From JBHGBM01 sp041946965 (GTDB lineage Bacteria > Acidobacteriota > Terriglobia > Bryobacterales > Bryobacteraceae), in contig JBHGBM010000068.1 in NCBI GenBank assembly GCA_041946965.1, positions 1 to 31,109 of the forward strand: a stretch of DNA of 31,109 nucleotides, in the 5' to 3' direction. The position numbers and the translations under genes were made by a program. Below, piece after piece: positions 10,896 through 18,248 of this stretch (positions are counted from its first letter, which is position 1; each line of letters starts with the position of its first letter). The notes under the pieces were generated by a model that saw only the letters and a program-made list of their open reading frames with translations, made no database searches and had not been told where the DNA came from.

Positions 10896-11884
10896 CGCGC
10901 CAGTTCGTCGCGTTCGAACACCGGCAGGGGCATCTCGCGCCCGCCCACGGTCATGACCCGTCCCGATGCCGTGATTTCGCCGATGCGCGCCCCCGCGACG
11001 CCCGCCGCGCGCAGCCGCGCCAGCGCGGCCTCCGACTCTTCGGGCGGCACGGCGGCCAGCAGGGCGCCGGAGGCCAGCAGCCCCAGCGGGTCCAGGTCCA
11101 ACGCCGCCGCGATCACGGCGCACTCCGGCAGCACCGCGATGGCCTCGCGCGCCACCCGCACCCCTACGCCGGCCGCTTCCGCGATTTCGTGCAGCGCCGT
11201 GGCCACGCCGCCCTCGGTGGGGTCGTGCATGGCGTGGGCCGCGCCCGTCGCGTGGATCGCCCGCGCGGCGGGCAGCACGGAAATGCCCGGCTCGCGCAGG
11301 AAGGCGGCCGCACGCGCGATCACGGCGGGATCCACCCCGGCCTCGCCCAGTTCCGCGGCGTGCTCGCGCGCCAGAATGGCCGCGCCTTCCACCGCAACGC
11401 CGCCCGCCAGCAGCAGCGCGTCTCCGGGACGCGCTCCGGCGGTGCGCACCACGCGGCCGCGGGCCACGGTCCCCAACAGGCAGCCCACCGCGATGGGGCG
11501 GTCCAGCCCTACGGTAATCTCCGTATGGCCGCCAACCAGCGCCACGCCCGCCTCCGCGCAAGCGTCTCTCAGGCCGTCAAACAGCTCCCGCACGGCTTCC
11601 GGCTCGCAGCCTTCCGGCAGCAGCACGGTGGCGAGCAGCCAGCGCGGCCGGGCACCCATGGCGGCGAGGTCGTTGGAGTTCACCGCCAGCAGGTAGCGGC
11701 CAAGGCCGGCGGAGGCGAATGTGATGGGATCGGTCTTGGCGGCCAGCAAGTCCGGGCCGCCGGCGTCGATAATGGCGGCGTCCTCGCCTACGGCGCCGCC
11801 CACCACCACCGAGGGGTCGGCCGGAATGGTGGCGAGCAAAGCGCGCAAGAGCTCCGGAGGCAGCTTGCCGGCGGCGAGCGGCAT
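10844..11884 (-). CDS. AIR-synthase-superfamily (PurM/HypE/ThiL-like) ATP-binding enzyme, specific function unknown
   Basis: 346 residues, cytoplasmic. N-terminal AIRS half: GAVGEDAAIID (31-40), AAKTDPITF (48-56), and VNSNDLAAMGARPRWLL (68-84), the ATP/Mg-binding signature of the PurM superfamily, then ALVGGHTEIT. The C-terminal half carries MHDPTEGGVATALHEIAEA, which in HypE reads DPTRGG-like. The C-terminus lacks the PRIC tail cysteine that canonical HypE uses to carry the cyano ligand, and no hyp genes are nearby, so HypE function is unlikely. ThiL and SelD are also poor fits. The ATG at 11884-11882 overlaps the preceding gene's TAA (TAATG), indicating translational coupling to the exported protein. 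The 3' end overlaps the rimI-like gene by 52 bases in antisense. Confidence 0.82.
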   Translation of the reverse strand: MPLAAGKLPPELLRALLATIPADPSVVVGGAVGEDAAIIDAGGPDLLAAKTDPITFASAGLGRYLLAVNSNDLAAMGARPRWLLATVLLPEGCEPEAVRELFDGLRDACAEAGVALVGGHTEITVGLDRPIAVGCLLGTVARGRVVRTAGARPGDALLLAGGVAVEGAAILAREHAAELGEAGVDPAVIARAAAFLREPGISVLPAARAIHATGAAHAMHDPTEGGVATALHEIAEAAGVGVRVAREAIAVLPECAVIAAALDLDPLGLLASGALLAAVPPEESEAALARLRAAGVAGARIGEITASGRVMTVGGREMPLPVFERDELARYLSSRLRISQASPPSS

Positions 11885-12387
11885 TACTTCTTCTTCTGCG
11901 TTTCCTTCGCGGGCTGGTTGAGATCCTTCTTCAGACGTTCGACCACCCGCCCGGCGGTCTTGTCCATCGCCTGGGGCGTGGTCCCGGCAGGCTTGATGAA
12001 CATGGACCAGATGACGCGCCGCGTGGCGCCTTCCACCAGGAAGACGTTGCCCTTTCCGCGCGCGGTAGCCTGGAACGAGCCGACCGGCGCGGGCACATTC
12101 GCGGTGTCGCCGGCCGCCTTCTTCTCCTCGCCTTCCTTGGGTTTAGGCGGGGCCGGCGGCGGCAGGATCTCCGCCAGGCGCATTTCCAGGCTCTGCCCCA
12201 GGCGGTCCGTCAGAAACAGCTCGGCCTTCTTGGGATCGGCCACCACCTGGAGCGTCTGCGAGCCGGTCAGGTGGTTGGCCAGGAACTGGTCCATGCCGTT
12301 GGACATGGGCAGCACGTAAACCGTGCGCCCCGCGCCCGCCGCCTGGAAGGCCGCGCACCACAATACAATAGCGAGTATCCGTGTCAT
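11884..12387 (-). CDS. Exported protein of unknown function
   Basis: About 167 residues from ATG 12387, which gives a clean signal peptide (MTRILAIVLWCAAFQAAGAG); two earlier in-frame ATGs at 12405 and 12402 would add a hydrophobic MMVITI. The mature part begins RTVYVLPMSNGMDQFLANHL and has a motif-like stretch DPKKAELFLTDRLGQSLE. A Pro/Lys/Glu-rich linker follows (ILPPPAPPKPKEGEEKK), then a segment that reads like a short beta-rich domain (GNVFLVEGATRRVIWSMF) and a lysine-rich tail. I do not recognise the family by name; similar small exported proteins occur in Acidobacteriota as conserved hypotheticals. It is coupled through TAATG to the AIRS-family gene and divergent from the glycosyltransferase operon with only a few dozen bases between. 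Confidence 0.72.
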   Translation of the reverse strand: MTRILAIVLWCAAFQAAGAGRTVYVLPMSNGMDQFLANHLTGSQTLQVVADPKKAELFLTDRLGQSLEMRLAEILPPPAPPKPKEGEEKKAAGDTANVPAPVGSFQATARGKGNVFLVEGATRRVIWSMFIKPAGTTPQAMDKTAGRVVERLKKDLNQPAKETQKKK

Positions 12388-12391
12388 GATC

Positions 12392-12408
12392 GTTATCACC
12401 ATCATAAC
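12392..12408. promoter_or_regulatory. Inverted repeat in the divergent gap, possible operator
   Basis: GTTAT (12392-12396) and ATAAC (12404-12408) form a perfect 5-base inverted repeat around a 7-base spacer. It sits between the exported-protein gene and the first glycosyltransferase gene. Short arms make chance likely. Confidence 0.2.
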
Positions 12409-12428
12409 CCCCGGATGCGGGCGCGCCC

Positions 12429-13103
12429 ATGTATAAGGGCGAGCGGATCACCGTCATCATCCCCTGCCTCAACGAGGAGCAGGGCATCGCGAAGGTCCTG
12501 GCCAATATGCCGGAATTCGTGGACCAGGTGATCGTGGTGGACAACGCCTCCACCGACCGCACCAGCGAAGTGGCCGCTTCCTACGGCGCCGAAGTGATCC
12601 GCGAGGAGGTGCGCGGCTACGGGCGCAGCTACAAGCGCGGCTTCGCCTCGGCGAGCGGCGACATCATCGTCACGCTCGACGGCGATCACAGCTATCCGGT
12701 GGACGCGCTCTCCTACTTGCTGGAGGCGTTCCTGCACCTGGAGGTCGATTTCCTCAACGCCTCGCGGTTTCCCGTGCGCGACAGCCGCGCCATGAGCTTC
12801 AAGCACAAATTCGGGAACCTGATTCTCTCTCTGGCGTTCTCCATCCTGTTCTTCCGCTGGGTGCGCGATTCGCAGTCCGGCATGTGGGTCCTACGCCGCT
12901 CCATACTGAAGCAGATGCGGCTGGTCTCCGACGGCATGGCCTTTTCCGAAGAGATCAAGGCGGAGGCCATCCGGCGGCGCGGCATCCGCTTCGGCGAGAT
13001 TTCCATCCAGTATTCCTCCCGGCTGGGAGAAACCAAGCTCAACGCCTGGCGCGACGGAATTGCCAACTTGTATTTCTTGGCGCGTAAGAGATTCCTGCCA
13101 TGA
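12429..13103 (+). CDS. GT2 glycosyltransferase, dolichyl/polyprenyl-phosphate mannosyltransferase-like
   Basis: 224 residues. GT-A fold motifs: TVIIPCLNEEQGI at the N-terminus, VIVVDNASTDRT (34-44), and the metal-binding DGD at 84-86 (TLDGDHSYP). After this comes RDSQSGMWVLRR, as in DPM1-like enzymes that move a sugar from a nucleotide donor to a polyprenyl phosphate. It has no multi-span C-terminal membrane domain, so it resembles the short DPM form. It is the first gene of a four-gene operon: its TGA overlaps the next ATG in ATGA (13100-13103). The polyprenyl acceptor is inference from family; GDP-mannose or UDP-glucose are the usual donors. Confidence 0.87.
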   Translation: MYKGERITVIIPCLNEEQGIAKVLANMPEFVDQVIVVDNASTDRTSEVAASYGAEVIREEVRGYGRSYKRGFASASGDIIVTLDGDHSYPVDALSYLLEAFLHLEVDFLNASRFPVRDSRAMSFKHKFGNLILSLAFSILFFRWVRDSQSGMWVLRRSILKQMRLVSDGMAFSEEIKAEAIRRRGIRFGEISIQYSSRLGETKLNAWRDGIANLYFLARKRFLP

Positions 13104-14035
13104 CCGGCATCGTGGTGGTCACCTATGAATCCGCATCCGAGGTGGGGGCCTGCCTGGATGCCGCGCTGCGCCTCACCCGCGAGATCGTGGTGGTGGATAA
13201 CGCCTCGCGCGACCATACGCGCGAGGAGGTGGCCCGGCGCGGCGTCCGGCTCATCGCCAACCCGCGCAACCTGGGCTTCGCCGCCGCGGCGAACCAGGGA
13301 ATCCGTGCCCTCTCTACCCCGTTCATTGTATTGCTCAACCCCGATGCGGTGATTCAGGCTGGCATAGAGGCTCTGGAGCGCGCCTGCGAGTTGCCGCATA
13401 CGGCGGGCGCCGGGGGCAAACTCCTGGGGGCGGACGGACGGCCGCAGGTCGGTTTCATGGTGCGGCGGCTGCCCACCGCCACCGCTTTGAGCTTCGAGGC
13501 CCTGCTGGTGAACCGCCTGTGGCGGTCCAATCCCGTGAATTGGAAGTACCGTTGCTTGGGAATGAACGTTAACCTGCCGCAGCCGGTCGAGCAGCCCGCG
13601 GGCGCTTTCCTGATGGTCCGCCGCGATGCGTGGGAGGCGCTCGGGGGATTCGACGAGGGTTTCTATCCGCTGTGGTTCGAAGACGTGGATTTTTGCAAGC
13701 GTGCGCGGGACCGCGGATGGGAGTTGCGATACGTGCCGGAGGCCGTTGCCAAACACACGGGAGGGCACTCGCTTAACAACCTGCAAGTGGAGCAGCGCCC
13801 GCTTTATTGGTATCGTAGTCTTCTCGGGTATGCGGCCCGGCATTTCCGGCCGTGGCAGCGGCGCGGTGTGTGCGCCGCGGTGCTGGCTGGCGCGCTGCTT
13901 CGCCTGCCGGCCATGTTGTGGAAAGCCAGTCCGGAGGAAGCGGCGGTGTACGGCAAAGTCGCACGGCTGGCGGTTCGTGTTTTTTTCGGCGGACGGGATG
14001 TTTTACAGTTTCCGGATGTAGCGGCTCGGGTTTGA
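13100..14035 (+). CDS. GT2 glycosyltransferase, rhamnosyltransferase-like
   Basis: 311 residues with the WbbL-type rhamnosyltransferase pattern: IVVVTYES at the start, IVVVDNASRDHT (29-40), NPRNLGFAAAANQGI (54-68), metal-binding NPD at 80-82, GGFDEGFYPLWFEDVDFC (182-199), and a conserved KHTGGHS. Such enzymes add a deoxyhexose, often L-rhamnose from dTDP-rhamnose, to a lipid-linked glycan at the cytoplasmic face of the membrane. A hydrophobic stretch near 258-275 could contact the membrane. It overlaps the previous gene by ATGA and is followed 15 bases later by a second GT2 gene. Acceptor and sugar are not determined by the sequence. Confidence 0.88.
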   Translation: MTGIVVVTYESASEVGACLDAALRLTREIVVVDNASRDHTREEVARRGVRLIANPRNLGFAAAANQGIRALSTPFIVLLNPDAVIQAGIEALERACELPHTAGAGGKLLGADGRPQVGFMVRRLPTATALSFEALLVNRLWRSNPVNWKYRCLGMNVNLPQPVEQPAGAFLMVRRDAWEALGGFDEGFYPLWFEDVDFCKRARDRGWELRYVPEAVAKHTGGHSLNNLQVEQRPLYWYRSLLGYAARHFRPWQRRGVCAAVLAGALLRLPAMLWKASPEEAAVYGKVARLAVRVFFGGRDVLQFPDVAARV

Positions 14036-14050
14036 TTCAGGTTCGTGTGC

Positions 14051-15109
14051 ATGGCGTCTAACGACTTCGTTTCCGTCACTATAGTGACTTACAACAGCGG
14101 CCGGTTCATCAAGAGGTGCCTGGATTCGGTCCTCGCGCAGACGCACCCGCGGGTCGAAGTCGTGGTCATCGACAACGCCTCCACCGACGGCACGGTCGAT
14201 ATCCTCGAGCAGTTTGAAGGGCGCTGCCGGATCATTTACAACCAGGAGAATATCGGCTTCGCCGCCGCCCAGAATCAGGCCATCGCGCTCACCCGCGGCG
14301 CCTGGATCCTCACCTTGAACCCCGACGTGCTGCTGCTGCCCGATTTCATCTCCCGGCTGGTGACCGCGGGACAATTCGATCCGCGCATCGGAACCGTGTG
14401 CGGCAAGCTGCTGACCATGACGCCGCGTTTCGAGATCCCCGCCACCCCGCGCGTGGATTCCACCGGCATCTACTTCAACCCCATGCTGCGGCACCTGGAC
14501 CGCGGCAGCCAGGAAGTGGACAACGGCCACTACCGCCAATACGAATTCGTTTTCGGCGCCACCGCCGCCGCCGCGCTTTACCGCCGCGCGATGATCGAAG
14601 ACATTTCCTTCGATGGCGAGTTCTTCGATTCCGATTTCTTCGTCTACCGGGAAGACGCCGACGTGGCCTGGCGCGCGCAGTTGATGGGCTGGAAATGCCT
14701 GTATGTTCCGGTGGCGCGCGGATATCACGTGCGCACCGTGCTGCCCGGCAACCGCCGCGCGCTTTCGCCGGTGATCAACATGCACTCGGTGAAGAACCGC
14801 TATCTGATGCGCATCAAGAACATCTCGGCGGGACTGTATTGGCGCAACTGGCTCTCCATCACCGCGCGCGACCTGCTGGTGGTGCTGTGCTGCCTGTTGT
14901 GGGAGCACACCTCGCTCAAGGCGTTCTGGCTGGTGGCGAAGAATTGGCGCAACTTGCTGGCGAAGCGGCGCGAGATCCAGAACCGCCGGCGCGTGGACGA
15001 CGCGTACATGGCGAGCTGGATCCGTTACCGTCCGGTAGCCAGGCAGGCCCCCCACAAGCCGCCGCGCCTGGTGGCGCCGTCCCGGGCGGCCCGCGCCGCG
15101 GAACAATAG
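14051..15109 (+). CDS. GT2 glycosyltransferase, rhamnosyltransferase-like
   Basis: 352 residues from ATG 14051, preferred over GTG 14045 because AGG lies nine bases upstream and the protein then begins MASNDFVSVTIVTYNS. Motifs: VVIDNASTDGT (38-48), NQENIGFAAAQNQAI (64-78), NPD at 90-92, VFGATAAAALYRR, and EDADVAWRAQLMGW at 201-214 with YHVR after it. The C-terminal part has a hydrophobic segment (DLLVVLCCLLW, about 277-288) and a basic tail, suggesting peripheral membrane association. It resembles the preceding gene in layout but is clearly diverged, so the two probably add successive sugars rather than being a recent duplication. Confidence 0.87.
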   Translation: MASNDFVSVTIVTYNSGRFIKRCLDSVLAQTHPRVEVVVIDNASTDGTVDILEQFEGRCRIIYNQENIGFAAAQNQAIALTRGAWILTLNPDVLLLPDFISRLVTAGQFDPRIGTVCGKLLTMTPRFEIPATPRVDSTGIYFNPMLRHLDRGSQEVDNGHYRQYEFVFGATAAAALYRRAMIEDISFDGEFFDSDFFVYREDADVAWRAQLMGWKCLYVPVARGYHVRTVLPGNRRALSPVINMHSVKNRYLMRIKNISAGLYWRNWLSITARDLLVVLCCLLWEHTSLKAFWLVAKNWRNLLAKRREIQNRRRVDDAYMASWIRYRPVARQAPHKPPRLVAPSRAARAAEQ

Positions 15110-15112
15110 AGC

Positions 15113-16207
15113 GTGCGCATCGCGCTGCTGGGCACCCGGGGCATCCCCGCTTCCTACGGCGGTTTTGAGACCTTCGCCGAGGAGCTTTGCACGCGGCTGG
15201 CCGCCCGCGGCCACGCGGTGACCGTCTACTGCCGCGGGCGCGCTGGAGAACCGCTTTACCGTGGCGTGCGGCTTCGACATCTACCTACCATCCGGCACAA
15301 GTATCTCGATACCGTCGCGCACACCTTTCTCTCCACCCTGCACCTGGCGGCGCACCGGCAGGATGCGGCCCTGTACTGCAACGGAGCCAACGCCGTGTTC
15401 ACGCTGCTGCCGCGCCTGCTCGGGATGCCGGTGGCGCTCAACGTGGATGGCCTCGAGCGCAAGCGCAAGAAATGGAACCTCCTGGGGAGGGCCTGGTACC
15501 TGGTTTCCGAGCGGCTCTCCACGTGGTTTCCGAACGTGGTGGTGACGGACGCGCTCGCCATCCAGGAATATTACGCATCGCGCTACGGCAAGCCGAGCGT
15601 CTTCATCCCTTACGGCGCCGAGGTGGGCAAGGTGGCCGCCACCCGCACGCTCCAGCGGCTGGGACTCGAGCCCGGCAAGTACTTCCTCTATGTGAGCCGC
15701 ATGGAGCCGGAGAACCACCCGCTCCAGGTGCGGCAGGCCTTCGAGCGCGTGGCCACGGACATGAAACTGGCGCTCATCGGCGACGCGCCCTATGCCGGGG
15801 AGTACATCCGCCAGGTGCGCGAAACGCTCGACCCGCGCATCGTGATCCCCGGCGCGATCTACGGCGAAGGATACCGCGAGCTCGGCTCGCACTGCTTCGC
15901 GTATATCCACGCCACCGAGGTGGGCGGCACGCATCCGGCGCTCATCGAAGCCATGGGCCGCGGCGCGCTGGTGATCTACCGCAACACGCCGGAGAACGCC
16001 GAAGTGGCGGGCGGCGCCGGCTTGCCGTTCGACGACGACCTGGAAACCCGGCTGCGGCAGGTGCTCGCCATGAGCGAGACAGAGCGCGAGGAGCTGCGCG
16101 CGCGGGCCCTGGCACGCGTCCGCGAGCGCTATTCCTGGGACGCCGTCACCGATGCGTACGAGAAGCTCCTGGCGCGCCTTGCCGGATCTGGGGCCACCGC
16201 TGGTTGA
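15113..16207 (+). CDS. GT4 glycosyltransferase with DUF1972 N-terminal domain
   Basis: 364 residues from GTG 15113, three bases after the previous stop. The N-terminus RIALLGTRGIPASYGGFETF is the hallmark of DUF1972, found in rhamnosyltransferases of capsule and exopolysaccharide synthesis such as streptococcal WchF/Cps2T. The C-terminal GT-B domain shows FLYVSRMEPENH and the donor-binding glutamate motif HATEVGGTHPALIEAMG (around 266-282). Likely role: transfer of a sugar, perhaps L-rhamnose, onto an early lipid-linked intermediate. It is the last gene of the operon. No flippase, polymerase or priming transferase is in the window, so those must be encoded elsewhere. It converges on the GH42-like gene with 33 bases between stops. 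Confidence 0.9.
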   Translation: MRIALLGTRGIPASYGGFETFAEELCTRLAARGHAVTVYCRGRAGEPLYRGVRLRHLPTIRHKYLDTVAHTFLSTLHLAAHRQDAALYCNGANAVFTLLPRLLGMPVALNVDGLERKRKKWNLLGRAWYLVSERLSTWFPNVVVTDALAIQEYYASRYGKPSVFIPYGAEVGKVAATRTLQRLGLEPGKYFLYVSRMEPENHPLQVRQAFERVATDMKLALIGDAPYAGEYIRQVRETLDPRIVIPGAIYGEGYRELGSHCFAYIHATEVGGTHPALIEAMGRGALVIYRNTPENAEVAGGAGLPFDDDLETRLRQVLAMSETEREELRARALARVRERYSWDAVTDAYEKLLARLAGSGATAG

Positions 16208-16240
16208 CCCTCGCTGCCCCTTCGAAATGCGCGCCGTGCT

Positions 16241-18223
16241 TCACTTCGCATCGATCACGGCAACCGTATACACCTTGAGCGAAGGCACCGTAAAACGCGC
16301 GCGCCCGCCGCTCACCACGGGCGTGGCCGCCGCCGCGGCAGCGTCGGGAGAGAGCAGCTTCACACCCGTTACCGTTTTGCCGGCGGGAACGGCCACGCTC
16401 ACGGCTACGTTGCTCAGCGGCGCCCGCGCGTAGTTCACCAAGTGCACAAACGTCCTTCCGCTGCCGGGTTGCTCCTTGAGTTCCGCTGTGAGAGTCGGGG
16501 GCGCCGTGATTTCCACCGACGCACTGCCGCCCGCGGCCCATTTCACCGAAGCCGCGATCGGTTCCCAATTGACGGGCAGTTTCCAGTACTTGCTGGTGGC
16601 GGGCGTCAGTCTGCCCAGCGAGGGAACATACACCACGCGGCCCTTTCCCGCCTGTGCGCGCCGCGTCTTCTTCGTGAACAGGTCCGCCAGCGCGAAGTCG
16701 CGGCGGCGCTGGCGCCATTCCGTGTACAGCGAGGAATCGCCGGTAGCCACCAGCCCTCCGCCGCGTTGCACGAAATCGCGAATCGCCGCGGCCTGCTCCT
16801 CGGAGAGACATTCCTGCCCGGCAAGCGCGACCGCGCGGTAGCGCGAAAGATCCTTCAGGTCGCCGTCGCAGATGATGTCGAAGGGAATCCTGGCCTGAAT
16901 CAGGATCTGCTCCAGAAGCGTCGACTGGTGCCACGGCTCGCCGCTGTTGTACGCCATGCTGGCGAAGGAGTGCAGCACGGCGACATCGGCGCGCGTGCGC
17001 ACGCCGCGGTACGCTTCGATGTTGTCGAGGAAGAAGCGGATGTACTTGCGCTCGTCCGCGGACAGCTCATAGCCCGCCAGCCCGCTGCCCACCATGCCGA
17101 GCGTGAGGCGGTTATAGGCCATCGCCTCCGCCATGGCGAGCTTGCCTCCGCGGTCGCCCGCCGTGTAGGTGAAGACGCGATTGCCGAGATGCGTGGCCAT
17201 CTTGTAGGTGCGGATCTTCGAGACCAGCACGCCCTCGCGTGTTACGCCGGGCTCGTTGCCTTCTTCGGTCCAAACGACGTCCAGCGGCCGCAGCAGGCGC
17301 GGGTAGTCCACGCCCTGCTCCCAGGCGGTGTTGCGTCCCGAGATGCCGGAGTGCGGATTGTTCTCCACCGCCACCTGCGGGTTCAGACCGCGGATGTAGT
17401 CCGCCATCTCGGTGTAATAGGCGGTGAGCTGCCGGCAGCGGAAATCCGTCCACTCCTGGAGGAGCGGGTCGTTGAGCACGGCGGGGGCGGCGGCGAGTTC
17501 CGGCGGCTCGACATGCCGCACGTCTGAGAAACCAAACCGCTGAGTCAGCCCGGCGGGCGTGTACTTCGATCGCAGGAACGCGCGGAAATCCTCCACCGCC
17601 AGGGGATGGAGGAAGGCGTCCGGCCGCGCTTGCAGGCTGGTGTTGTCGAAGTGGATGAGGTCGGCCTTGATGTCTTCGACGGCGATGCGCAACACGCGCT
17701 TCATGTATTCGCGATAGCCGGGGTGCATGAAGTAGACGCGCTTGCGGAAGGTCTGGTCGCTGTAATAGAGCGGCCGCCCGAGGAAGCGCGGCGCGAACCA
17801 GGATTCGGCCTCCGGCTTCTCAATCAGGAAGGTCTCGTACCCGATGGTGCTGCCCACGTAGACGCCGATGCGGATGCCGTATTTCCTGCACAGCGCCGCG
17901 TACGCGCGCGCTTCATCCATGTGCTCGCGCTCCGCCTCGAGACCGAAGCCTTTGTAGAAGTGGATCACCGCCATGGTGACCCCGGCTTCCTTGAGCTTGC
18001 GCACGGCCTCTTCGGTGTGCTGCTTGCGGTAGTCCTCTTCGTGCCACACCGGACGGCCTCCGGCGCGGCGCGCGAAAATCGGCATCGCGTCCCAGTTGCC
18101 GATGATGACCAGGGGTTCGTCCTGAAGCCATGCGGCACGGCGCATCTCCTGCGCGTCCGCGCCGGCCGAGGCGAACAGTGCGGCGGCGAAAACAGCAAGA
18201 ATCTTCACGATGCGAGTATACAC
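16241..18223 (-). CDS. Exported GH42-like glycoside hydrolase with trimerisation-type domain
   Basis: 660 residues. GTG 18223 has AGGA five bases upstream; GTG 18208 would also leave a signal peptide (KILAVFAAALFASAGADAQE). The signal peptide is followed by a TIM-barrel-like region (about 35-390) with VIHFYKGFG, HFDNTSLQARPDAF (near 190-203), NPQVAVENNPHSG and VWTEEGNEPG (near 318-327), whose acidic residues are candidate catalytic groups. Next is a beta-galactosidase-trimerisation/glutamine-amidotransferase-like domain at about 408-515 (RADVAVLHSFASMAYNSGEP, VQRGGGLVATGDSSL) and a C-terminal beta domain (TFVHLVNYARAPLSNVAV). This is the GH42-like plan, but the barrel is divergent and the substrate is unknown. 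TATACT at 18220-18215 lies just inside the coding start, too weakly supported to call a promoter. Confidence 0.78.
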   Translation of the reverse strand: MYTRIVKILAVFAAALFASAGADAQEMRRAAWLQDEPLVIIGNWDAMPIFARRAGGRPVWHEEDYRKQHTEEAVRKLKEAGVTMAVIHFYKGFGLEAEREHMDEARAYAALCRKYGIRIGVYVGSTIGYETFLIEKPEAESWFAPRFLGRPLYYSDQTFRKRVYFMHPGYREYMKRVLRIAVEDIKADLIHFDNTSLQARPDAFLHPLAVEDFRAFLRSKYTPAGLTQRFGFSDVRHVEPPELAAAPAVLNDPLLQEWTDFRCRQLTAYYTEMADYIRGLNPQVAVENNPHSGISGRNTAWEQGVDYPRLLRPLDVVWTEEGNEPGVTREGVLVSKIRTYKMATHLGNRVFTYTAGDRGGKLAMAEAMAYNRLTLGMVGSGLAGYELSADERKYIRFFLDNIEAYRGVRTRADVAVLHSFASMAYNSGEPWHQSTLLEQILIQARIPFDIICDGDLKDLSRYRAVALAGQECLSEEQAAAIRDFVQRGGGLVATGDSSLYTEWRQRRRDFALADLFTKKTRRAQAGKGRVVYVPSLGRLTPATSKYWKLPVNWEPIAASVKWAAGGSASVEITAPPTLTAELKEQPGSGRTFVHLVNYARAPLSNVAVSVAVPAGKTVTGVKLLSPDAAAAAATPVVSGGRARFTVPSLKVYTVAVIDAK

Positions 18224-18248
18224 GGGATTCCTGGTAAATTAAGCGCTG

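Noticed and set aside
10844..11884. Assignment of the AIRS-family gene as thiL or hypE
   Set aside because: The motifs fit the superfamily only; no PRIC tail, no thiamine or hydrogenase genes nearby.
13100..15109. Recent tandem duplication of the two rhamnosyltransferase-like genes
   Set aside because: They share family motifs but differ widely in sequence and length elsewhere, so any duplication is ancient.
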